Shown here piece after piece: positions 56,889 through 64,000 of a stretch of DNA of 64,000 nucleotides. Under the pieces are notes generated by a model. The model was given only the letters and a program-made list of their open reading frames with translations. It was not told where the DNA came from and did no database searches. Made by a program: the position numbers and the translations under genes. This DNA comes from Acinetobacter pragensis (lineage in GTDB: Bacteria; Pseudomonadota; Gammaproteobacteria; Pseudomonadales; Moraxellaceae), in assembly GCF_001605895.1 (NCBI RefSeq), contig NZ_LUAW01000012.1:102135-166134 (forward strand), read 5' to 3'. The stretch's first letter is position 1. Every line of letters begins with the position of its first letter.

Positions 56889-57500
56889 TCAAGCGCCTAA
56901 TTGCAAGTGAAAATCGCCGCTTTTCAGGCTTAATATAGTTTCCCCTCGCTCATTTTCAAGCATCTCGCCCATTTCAATTAAATGAAAAAAGGCGGCCCGC
57001 TGAATTAATGCATTCAACCCAAAACGCACCGGAACATAAGGGCGCAGTTCCCCAGCAAATTCACGCATAAAAATGGGATGCTGCTCATCTACAATAATTT
57101 CATCCTGCGTGCTGGAAATCAGCTGAATATAGGTTTTGCCATTTATTTCTATTTGATTGGCTTGACTGATAAATAGAGGCTCATCTTCTACCTGTATTTC
57201 AATCTGTTCTGCGGGTGTTTTCAGATAAAACTTGCCGTCCTCTTTCCAGAGTACGCTGGAGAACAGGTCGATCAGCGCCTGACGCTTGATCAATTGACCT
57301 TCGTGCCACCACTCGCCATTTGCTTTTACCTTTAAATTCATGGCGCCGCAGTGCTTTGGATGCCATTTATCCAAAGGCGGAATTGACTTTTTGTGACCGG
57401 ACTGTCCATCTTTTAAGTATTGTGCAATATCCATTAAATTTTTATTATCGCCAAGAGCTGTATTTTTCGTCTCATTTGGCGTTTTTTCTTGATTATTCAT
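56889..57500 (-). CDS. DUF1285 family protein, 203 aa
   Basis: The DUF1285 domain covers about residues 40-200, starting at PPLDKWHPKHCGAMNLKVK, then GEWWHEGQLIKRQALIDLFSS and FGLNALIQRAAFF. An N-terminal Asn/Glu/Lys-rich stretch precedes it. The family is widespread and uncharacterised. The start at 57500 has AGGG upstream, and the frame from 57593 is a chance extension over the divergent promoter region. Divergent from the ETF-QO gene. Confidence 0.85.
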   Translation of the reverse strand: MNNQEKTPNETKNTALGDNKNLMDIAQYLKDGQSGHKKSIPPLDKWHPKHCGAMNLKVKANGEWWHEGQLIKRQALIDLFSSVLWKEDGKFYLKTPAEQIEIQVEDEPLFISQANQIEINGKTYIQLISSTQDEIIVDEQHPIFMREFAGELRPYVPVRFGLNALIQRAAFFHLIEMGEMLENERGETILSLKSGDFHLQLGA

Positions 57501-57691
57501 AGCAGAAGACCCTAATGACGGAAAAATAATATGATTCAGCCAATTGGCTAGACCACGGTTTAAAACTATACTAGCCCACAATATAAAAGACACGATAGCT
57601 TATTTGTGTCTAGCAACCAAGAACACTCATGGCAGCGCCGTTTTTAAAGTTGAAAGCGGTAGCCACCTTTAAACCAGATGAGGAGTCCTAC

Positions 57692-59404
57692 ATGGAACAC
57701 ATCGAACGTGAATCGATGGAGTTTGACGTAGTCATCGTTGGCGCAGGCCCTGCCGGCCTTTCAGCTGCGATTAAAATCCGTCAACTTGCAATTGAAAATA
57801 ACCTAAACGATCTGTCCGTTTGTGTCGTGGAAAAGGGCTCCGAAGTCGGCGCGCATATCCTTTCTGGTGCTGTGCTTGAACCGCGTGCGATGAATGAACT
57901 GTTCCCGAACTGGAAAGAAGAAGGCGCGCCTTTAAATGTTCCGGTGACCGAAGACAAAACCTTCTTCCTGCTGTCTGATGAAAAATCTCAGGAAGCCCCG
58001 CATTGGATGGTGCCTAAAACCATGCACAACGATGGCAACTATGTCATCTCTTTAGGCAACGTCGTGCGCTGGTTAGGCGCTAAAGCGGAAGAGCTTGAAG
58101 TGTCTATCTTCCCGGGCTTTGCTGCTTCTGAAATTCTGTATCATGAAGACGGTACCGTAAAAGGCATTCAAACCGGCGATATGGGCATCGGCAAAGACGG
58201 CGAGCCGACGCACAACTTTACTCCAGGCTATGAGCTGCATGCAAAATACACACTGTTTGCTGAAGGCTGCCGCGGCCATTTGGGCAAACGCCTCATCGCT
58301 AAATTCAATTTAGATAAAGATGCAGATCCGCAGCATTACGGCATCGGCATTAAAGAGCTGTGGGAAATTGATCCAGCCAAGCACAAACCAGGTCTGGTCA
58401 TGCACGGTGCAGGCTGGCCTTTAGCTGAAACAGGTTCTTCAGGCGGCTGGTGGCTGTATCACGCCGAAAACAATCAAGTGACTTTGGGCATGATCGTTGA
58501 CTTGTCATACACCAACCCGCACATGTATCCATTCATGGAAATGCAGCGCTGGAAAACGCACCCGTTAATTAAGCAGTATCTGGAAGGCGGCAAGCGCATT
58601 TCATATGGCGCGCGCGCAGTTGTAAAAGGCGGATTCAATTCACTGCCTAAATTTACCTTTGCCGGCGGTTCCCTGATTGGCGATGACGCAGGCTTCCTGA
58701 ACTTTGCCAAAATCAAAGGCTCGCACACAGCCATGAAGTCCGGCATGCTCTGCGGTGAAGCGGTGTTTGAAGCCATTCAAGCCGGTGTTGAAAAAGGCGG
58801 CGATCTTGCAGTTGCCCGTGTCACTGAAGGCGAAGATTTCTTTGCCAAAGAATTGACGGCTTATACCGAAAAGTTCAACAGCAGCTGGCTGAAAGAAGAG
58901 TTATATAACTCCCGCAACTTCGGCCCTGCAATGCACAAATTCGGGCAATGGATGGGCGGCGCGTTCAACTTCATCGACCAGAATGTCTTTAAAGTTCCAT
59001 TCACGCTGCATGACTTGCAGCAGGATTTCAGCGCTCTGAAAACAGTTGATGCAGCGAACTTCAAGCCAAACTATCCAAAACCGGATGGCAAGCTGACTTT
59101 TGACCGTTTGTCTTCAGTTTTTGTTTCAAATACCGTGCATGAAGAAAACCAACCGGCGCATTTGAAACTGACCGATGCTTCTATTCCAGTCAATATCAAC
59201 TTGCCGAAATGGGATGAGCCTGCTCAGCGCTACTGCCCGGCCGGTGTGTATGAAATTATGGAAGAGAACGACGGTTCAAAGCGCTTCCAAATTAACGCGG
59301 CCAACTGCGTGCACTGCAAAACTTGCGATATCAAAGATCCGTCTCAGAACATCACATGGGTAACACCGGAAGGCGGCGGCGGCCCTAATTACCCGAATAT
59401 GTAA
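57692..59404 (+). CDS. Electron transfer flavoprotein-ubiquinone oxidoreductase, 570 aa
   Basis: Transfers electrons from ETF (loaded by acyl-CoA dehydrogenases) to ubiquinone at the inner membrane. It has an FAD motif VVIVGAGPAGLSAAIKI near the N terminus, GGKRISYGARAVVKGG in the quinone-binding part, and the C-terminal 4Fe-4S cluster with cysteines in CPAGVYE and CVHCKTCDIKDP. The start at 57692 has GAGGAG six bases upstream. It is expected to serve the acyl-CoA dehydrogenases found in this window. Monocistronic, divergent from the DUF1285 gene. Confidence 0.96.
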   Translation: MEHIERESMEFDVVIVGAGPAGLSAAIKIRQLAIENNLNDLSVCVVEKGSEVGAHILSGAVLEPRAMNELFPNWKEEGAPLNVPVTEDKTFFLLSDEKSQEAPHWMVPKTMHNDGNYVISLGNVVRWLGAKAEELEVSIFPGFAASEILYHEDGTVKGIQTGDMGIGKDGEPTHNFTPGYELHAKYTLFAEGCRGHLGKRLIAKFNLDKDADPQHYGIGIKELWEIDPAKHKPGLVMHGAGWPLAETGSSGGWWLYHAENNQVTLGMIVDLSYTNPHMYPFMEMQRWKTHPLIKQYLEGGKRISYGARAVVKGGFNSLPKFTFAGGSLIGDDAGFLNFAKIKGSHTAMKSGMLCGEAVFEAIQAGVEKGGDLAVARVTEGEDFFAKELTAYTEKFNSSWLKEELYNSRNFGPAMHKFGQWMGGAFNFIDQNVFKVPFTLHDLQQDFSALKTVDAANFKPNYPKPDGKLTFDRLSSVFVSNTVHEENQPAHLKLTDASIPVNINLPKWDEPAQRYCPAGVYEIMEENDGSKRFQINAANCVHCKTCDIKDPSQNITWVTPEGGGGPNYPNM

Positions 59405-59465
59405 TTAATATTTGAGTATGTGGAAAATGAAAAACTCTATTTTGAAATGATAAATGAGGCGTTCA

Positions 59466-60845
59466 ATGGAAGAACACAATAAACTGCAGCCTGAATTTCG
59501 AGTACTGGTTTTATTGGCATCTATTGGCTTTTTTATGCAAGCCTTAGATACCACTATCATTTTTACGGCTTTACCAGCAATTGCTGAAAGCCTGAATGAA
59601 AACCCTCTGGATATTCATGGCGTAGTTATTGGCTATGTATTGGCCGTAGCTGGAGGCATTCCATTGAGCGGGTGGCTCGCTGATAAATTTGGGTTAAGAA
59701 ATACTTATTTTGCGGCCATTTTGATATTTACAGCAGCATCACTTGGCTGTGGGTTTTCTCATAATCTGAATCAGCTGATAGGGTTTCGCATCTTGCAAGG
59801 TTTTGGCGGAGCTTTATTAATGCCTGTCGCCAGATTATCTTTGCTTAAAATTGTACCAAGGACACAATTTGTTTCCGCTATCAGTACTATGAATATCTCA
59901 GGTTTAATAGGGCCGCTGATAGGGCCGGCCTTAGGAGGGTGGATCGTTAAATCGACGACTTGGCATTGGGTTTTTTGGGTCAATGTTCCTATAGGCTTGA
60001 TTGGCTTGTTTTTTACTCTCAAAGTGATGCCTAATATCATTGAAGAAAAAGTAAAGCCGTTTGATTTAAGCGGGTTTATTTTACTCCTCATTACCATGGT
60101 CGGTATTGTATTAGGCATTGAAATGGCGTCCAGTCCTGAGTTTTCCACGTCACTAATTATCAGTTTACTGGTAGCATCAATCTGCGCAGCACTCACATAT
60201 GCTTATCATGCCCATTTGCATGAACAGGCATTATTCAGAGCGGATTTATTTAAAAATAGACTTTTTACCATTGGCATATTAGGTAATCTTTTTGCCCGAT
60301 TAGGCGGCAATTCACTGCCATTTTTATTGCCATTAATGCTGCAGATAGGTTTTGGTATTGAACCGCTTATGGCTGGTTTAATGATGACGCCACTAGTATT
60401 GGGTTCTTTATTTTCCAAACCGATTACTCGGCCAATTATTCAATCTTTGGGCTATCGGCGTTTCTTAATTATTAACTCAGTATTGGTTGGGCTTTGTATA
60501 GCAAGTTTTTCACTGACTTCCATAGAAACGCCTATATGGTTTAGAGCATTGCATTTTTTTATTTTTGGTATATTAAATTCATTACAGTTTGTCGCAATGA
60601 ACTCTCTGACGTTAAGTGAGCTGAGCGCTCAGCAAGCAAGCAGCGGCAACAGCTTTTTATCGATAATTATGATGCTTTCCATGAGTGTTGGTATTGCATT
60701 AGCTGGAACGCTCTTAAATGTTTTCATGGATGTATATGCTCATTCTGCATCTATTGATGCATTTCACAGTACATTATTATGTCTGGGCGCTATCAATATC
60801 ATTACAGCATTTATTTTTTCCAAAATTTCTAATCGAAGCGAATGA
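59466..60845 (+). CDS. MFS drug exporter, DHA2/HsrA-like, 459 aa
   Basis: Fourteen transmembrane segments are predicted. Motif A (GWLADKFGLR) lies between helices 2 and 3. LDTTIIFTALPAIAESL in helix 1 is motif D1 of drug antiporters, and GPLIGPALGGWI is the motif C of exporters. It resembles E. coli HsrA/YieO. Start at 59466 with GAGG six bases upstream. It exports lipophilic compounds in exchange for protons by family inference. Base composition is AT-richer than upstream genes. The 60,846-61,284 gap after it holds a terminator and nothing else I can support. Confidence 0.92.
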   Translation: MEEHNKLQPEFRVLVLLASIGFFMQALDTTIIFTALPAIAESLNENPLDIHGVVIGYVLAVAGGIPLSGWLADKFGLRNTYFAAILIFTAASLGCGFSHNLNQLIGFRILQGFGGALLMPVARLSLLKIVPRTQFVSAISTMNISGLIGPLIGPALGGWIVKSTTWHWVFWVNVPIGLIGLFFTLKVMPNIIEEKVKPFDLSGFILLLITMVGIVLGIEMASSPEFSTSLIISLLVASICAALTYAYHAHLHEQALFRADLFKNRLFTIGILGNLFARLGGNSLPFLLPLMLQIGFGIEPLMAGLMMTPLVLGSLFSKPITRPIIQSLGYRRFLIINSVLVGLCIASFSLTSIETPIWFRALHFFIFGILNSLQFVAMNSLTLSELSAQQASSGNSFLSIIMMLSMSVGIALAGTLLNVFMDVYAHSASIDAFHSTLLCLGAINIITAFIFSKISNRSE

Positions 60846-61076
60846 ATAAGATTATGCATGCAGTTTATTGAAATTAATTTGTTTGATTTGAGATTTTATA
60901 AATCAAAACTAAAAATTTGAGGCAGTACTGGGTTATTGATAATTTCTTTTTAGACATCAAATCTCTTAGTGTCCCAATCAAGTCATCACATGGGCAACGC
61001 TGTTATTTAGCGGTGATGAGGATTTTGCCCGCTTTAATAAAAGGGTTTTTATAACACTTCATTTTATTTTTTAGGT

Positions 61077-61106
61077 AAAAACAGTCCCTTAGGGGGCTGT
61101 TTTTTA
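61077..61106 (+). terminator. Terminator in the gap after the MFS gene
   Basis: Stem AAAAACAG-CCC / GGG-CTGTTTTTT with a short loop, 230 bases past the MFS stop. It is followed by a long T-run. Confidence 0.7.
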
Positions 61107-61284
61107 TAACTCATAGCAGTATGAGTTTTGAGTAATTAACACTGGGTATAAATATGTATGCTGTTTTCCAAAGCTAGGAACGCACATCAGCTATTCATTG
61201 CTACGACTTATTGATGACAGGGTTTATACGGACCATAGACATTTCCTTTATATACTGTGCTTTTGAAAAAAACAGGAGGTTGAT

Positions 61285-62163
61285 ATGCGCGATATACCAC
61301 CATTAAATGCCCTTAGAACATTTGAATGTGTTGCTAGACATAAAAGTTTCACTAAGGCTGCGGATGAGCTATACGTCAGTCAATCTGCTGTAAGTCGCCA
61401 AATTACGCTAATAGAAGAATATTTAGGTATAGAGTTTTTTAAACGTGAACGTTCTGGAATTAGCCTCACTGATGCGGGCGAGAAATATTATGCAGAAATT
61501 GGGCCTGCATTTAATAAAATTGCCATTGCCACACGCGGCATGAGTTCCTATCGAAAAAATAACGATATTGCATTACGTGTGTATTCAACTTTTGCTGCTA
61601 AATGGCTAGTACGCCGCTTGCAAAAGCTGCATGCGGAAAATCCTAAATTACGTGTAAATATTAAAACAGCCGTAGCGCCAGTAGATTTTGCCACTGAAAG
61701 TGTCGATGCTTCAATCCAATTTGGTGATGGGCAATGGCCTGATGTAGATAGTTACTTTTTATGCAGTGATGAAATCAGGCCTGTCTGCAGCCCCAGTCTA
61801 ATTAAACATTTAACTCGGCCGCCAGCACCGCAAGATGTAAATAAATACAAGCTTATTCATTCAACCTACAGAAAACTAGATTGGACTGATTGGTTGGTCG
61901 CACAAGATATTGAAAGTGTTGAAACTGATCAATTTGTCTTGCCAAATTCACTTTTAGCATATCAAGCGGCAATTGATGGCATTGGAATAGCGATGGCACA
62001 AACAAAATTGATAGAACAGGAAATTGCAAATGGCAGTTTGGTTTATTTTTCAGACTATGTTCTAAAGCGTGATTTGGGGTATTACCTCGTTATTCCACAA
62101 AATTCACCGAAGTTGGAAAAAATCAATGAATTACGTGATTGGTTGATAGGTGAACTTAACTAA
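61285..62163 (+). CDS. GcvA-type LysR regulator, 292 aa
   Basis: LysR protein of the GcvA branch, starting [19 protein letters not shown] with the helix-turn-helix [19 protein letters not shown], then [14 protein letters not shown] in the effector domain. Family length normal. It is transcribed in the same direction as the MmgE/PrpD gene 16 bases downstream, so the two form one transcript. It probably controls the catabolic genes that start here; the ligand is unknown. Confidence 0.92.
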   Translation: MRDIPPLNALRTFECVARHKSFTKAADELYVSQSAVSRQITLIEEYLGIEFFKRERSGISLTDAGEKYYAEIGPAFNKIAIATRGMSSYRKNNDIALRVYSTFAAKWLVRRLQKLHAENPKLRVNIKTAVAPVDFATESVDASIQFGDGQWPDVDSYFLCSDEIRPVCSPSLIKHLTRPPAPQDVNKYKLIHSTYRKLDWTDWLVAQDIESVETDQFVLPNSLLAYQAAIDGIGIAMAQTKLIEQEIANGSLVYFSDYVLKRDLGYYLVIPQNSPKLEKINELRDWLIGELN

Positions 62164-62179
62164 AGGGTATTAGGAGCAC

Positions 62180-63532
62180 ATGACAACAATTATTCAGCAA
62201 TATGCGGCATATGCAGCGATAGAAGCACAAAGAGATCTTTCACCAGAGACGCTTCATCATGCTAAACGTGTCGTTTTAGATTGGTTTTCAGCGCTTTATC
62301 CGGGACTTATCAGTGAGGTCGGTTCCAAAATTATTGCAACTTTCGAGGATGAGTTGGGTGTTGGGAAAAGCCGGATTCCAAGTTTAAATCAAACTGGTTT
62401 TTCCTCAGCTGCTGCTTGGATCTTAGGTACCGCATCTCATGCTATCGAGTTTGATGATATTTTCCGAGATGCAGTTTATCATCCGGGTGTACCAGTAATT
62501 AGTGCGGCATTGGCAATCGCCGATGAATATAATCGTTCAGGTTTAGAATTTCTAAAAGCTGTTGTAGTGGGATATGAAGTTTCTACGCGTTTAGGTGCGG
62601 CAGTACAACCTTCGCATTACTCATTTTTCCATACTACAGGCACGGTGGGCGCTATAGGCAGTGCAGCCGCAGCTGCATTTTTAATCGATCCGGAAAATCC
62701 GAATTTATTTGCTCACGCGGTAGCAACAGCGACTACTTTTGCATCCGGTTTACAGCAAGCATTCCGTTCCGACGCAATGACTAAGGCGCTGCATGGCGGT
62801 CATGCAGCTTCTATAGGTGTAACTGCGGCGAAGTCAGCAGCTAAAGGTATAACTGGCGCTCTGGATATTTTAGAAGGTGATGTTGGTTTTGCGGCTGCTT
62901 TATCTAAAGGTGGAAATTGGGAAGTTGCCATTGCGGGCTTAGGACAAAACTATAATATTTGCAAAATGACGCAAAAGAATCATGGCTGTTGCGGTCATAC
63001 CTTTGCAGCAATCGATAGTGCGATCATGATTCGTGAAACTATGCTGAAAAAAGGCTTGGCATTAGCAGATGTGCAAAATATTGAAGTTCGTACGTATCAG
63101 ACAGCGTTAGATGTAACCGGCAACTTTAGTCCTGAATCTGCATTTCAGTGCCGTTTCAGTTTACCATATGTATTGGCACATGGCTTTTTGCAGGGCAGCG
63201 TCAGATTAAGTGCATTTGAGGATGCTCAGCGTCATTCAAAAGAAACCCGTGAGTTAATGAAGATAATCACCTTAGAAAGTGACGAAGAATTAACTGCCAA
63301 ATTCCCAAATCAACGTGCGGCAAAAGTCAAAATTACTTTAAAAGATGGCCAATCATTTGAACATTTTTCACCTTGTCGTAAGGGTGATCCTGAAGCTCCA
63401 TTAACAGATGAAGATTTAGATCATAAGTTTTTTGAGTTGGTCGATGGGGTTCTTTCTCAAGATCAAGCTAGAGTACTCCGTGATCAAATTTGGAATTTAG
63501 ATAATCTAAATATTTCTGAGTTGAATCTATGA
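62180..63532 (+). CDS. MmgE/PrpD-family protein, 450 aa
   Basis: 2-methylcitrate-dehydratase-fold protein with an all-helical domain holding the substrate site (GTASHAIEFDDIFRDAVYHPG, then GYEVSTRLGAA, FHTTGTVGAIGSAAAAA and SDAMTKALHGGHAA) and a small C-terminal domain. Members dehydrate methylcitrate or isomerise and decarboxylate related tricarboxylates. The genuine prp cluster genes (prpB, prpC) are not visible, so the substrate is open. RBS GGAG five bases upstream. A terminator follows. Confidence 0.92.
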   Translation: MTTIIQQYAAYAAIEAQRDLSPETLHHAKRVVLDWFSALYPGLISEVGSKIIATFEDELGVGKSRIPSLNQTGFSSAAAWILGTASHAIEFDDIFRDAVYHPGVPVISAALAIADEYNRSGLEFLKAVVVGYEVSTRLGAAVQPSHYSFFHTTGTVGAIGSAAAAAFLIDPENPNLFAHAVATATTFASGLQQAFRSDAMTKALHGGHAASIGVTAAKSAAKGITGALDILEGDVGFAAALSKGGNWEVAIAGLGQNYNICKMTQKNHGCCGHTFAAIDSAIMIRETMLKKGLALADVQNIEVRTYQTALDVTGNFSPESAFQCRFSLPYVLAHGFLQGSVRLSAFEDAQRHSKETRELMKIITLESDEELTAKFPNQRAAKVKITLKDGQSFEHFSPCRKGDPEAPLTDEDLDHKFFELVDGVLSQDQARVLRDQIWNLDNLNISELNL

Positions 63533-63556
63533 GATTTTAAATAAGTTAATTTTAAT

Positions 63557-63583
63557 AAAAAACTGATTTTTAATCAGTTTTTT
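63557..63583 (+). terminator. Terminator after the MmgE/PrpD gene
   Basis: Stem AAAAAACTGATT / AATCAGTTTTTT with a three-base loop, 24 bases past the stop. Confidence 0.85.
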
Positions 63584-63767
63584 ATTACTTATAGCGTTCT
63601 ATTTAAAAAAATAAGCAACTAAAAAATCTCATTTAATTAGTTTTAATAAATTCAATTCTGGCATTTTTTTAAATAAGTCATCGTAAGATGATTTATTAGA
63701 AAACTTGTTTGAATTCTATTCAATATTCTATGACTGTAATGTTAATTAATAGATGTAGAGTTGAATT

Positions 63768-64000
63768 ATGGATTTCAATTTAACCGAAGAACAGAATGCA
63801 TTTGCCGATTCGGTCCGCAAATTCGCTCAAAAGGAATTGGCTGATGGCGCATTAGAACGGGCGCATTCACATGAGTATCCTTGGGAAATCGCAGCGAAAC
63901 TTTCAGAGATGGGCCTGCTGGGCATTACCTTGAAAGAAGAAGATGGCGGAATGGGCGGCACACTTATGGATGCGGTGATTGCCATTCAGGAACTGGCCTT
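63768..64000 (+). CDS. Acyl-CoA dehydrogenase, N-terminal part (3' end outside window)
   Basis: The frame begins MDFNLTEEQNAFADSVRKFA, the typical helical start of an acyl-CoA dehydrogenase, and continues through LSEMGLLGITLKEEDGGMGG, where the FAD-binding middle domain approaches. It is open at the end of the window. Substrate cannot be read from this fragment. It shares direction with the LysR and MmgE/PrpD genes but is separated by a terminator, so it has its own promoter or is reached by readthrough. Electrons would go to ETF and the ETF-QO at 57.7 kb. Confidence 0.9.
   Translation, partial: MDFNLTEEQNAFADSVRKFAQKELADGALERAHSHEYPWEIAAKLSEMGLLGITLKEEDGGMGGTLMDAVIAIQELA

Overview
The window reads as chromosome of a gammaproteobacterium, most likely Acinetobacter (Moraxellaceae). 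The basis is moderate to low GC, the protein sequences of the housekeeping genes (rne, rluC, glyQS, murI, hemH, ETF-QO), the lysine tRNA cluster, and many small envelope proteins of the kind typical of that genus. No prophage, insertion sequence, CRISPR array or rRNA was found. Genus assignment is inference from recognition, not from a search.

Layout. 1-5.1 kb: the 3' end of ptsP, three small unknown genes (one a 45-residue predicted lipoprotein), a LysR regulator, and an AidB-like acyl-CoA dehydrogenase divergent from a TetR regulator. 5.3-12.1 kb: a secreted protein with 12-residue repeats, a gene remnant, katG, another possible remnant, an MBL-fold hydrolase, a CDF metal transporter and a DMT exporter. 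12.4-25.8 kb: a complete set of genes for 3-phenylpropionate/cinnamate catabolism. The hcaEFCB-mhpB-hcaD operon makes the dihydrodiol, oxidises it to the catechol and cleaves the ring. mhpC hydrolyses the ring-cleavage product, and mhpD-mhpF-mhpE convert the C5 dienoate to pyruvate and acetyl-CoA. An OprD-type porin lies among them. The divergent LysR regulator gene (hcaR-like) is split by a one-base frameshift.

26.3-41.9 kb: housekeeping block with a phosphoglycolate-phosphatase-like HAD protein, rluC divergent from rne (long rne leader), a fatty acyl-CoA synthetase, four tRNA-Lys genes, an NlpE-like lipoprotein, a PspC protein, an HPP-CBS membrane protein, a transglutaminase-like protein and glyQS. 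42-46 kb: a run of small membrane, secreted and lipoprotein genes of unknown role, ending in a gene interrupted by an in-frame stop. 46-59.4 kb: a D-2-hydroxyacid dehydrogenase, an alpha/beta hydrolase, methyltransferases, a frameshifted GFA-family gene, an HI0933-type flavoprotein, yacG, a glyoxalase-II-like hydrolase, hemH, a DUF4062 protein, murI, a DUF1285 protein and ETF-ubiquinone oxidoreductase. 59.5-64 kb: an AT-richer end with an MFS exporter, a GcvA-type LysR regulator, an MmgE/PrpD protein and the start of an acyl-CoA dehydrogenase, which look like the beginning of another catabolic cluster.

The central biological unit is the hca-mhp region, where upper and lower pathway genes that form two loci in E. 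coli are brought together. The most notable anomalies are three genes broken by single-base lesions: the hcaR-like gene, a GFA gene and a small membrane-anchored gene. These could be real decay or assembly error.
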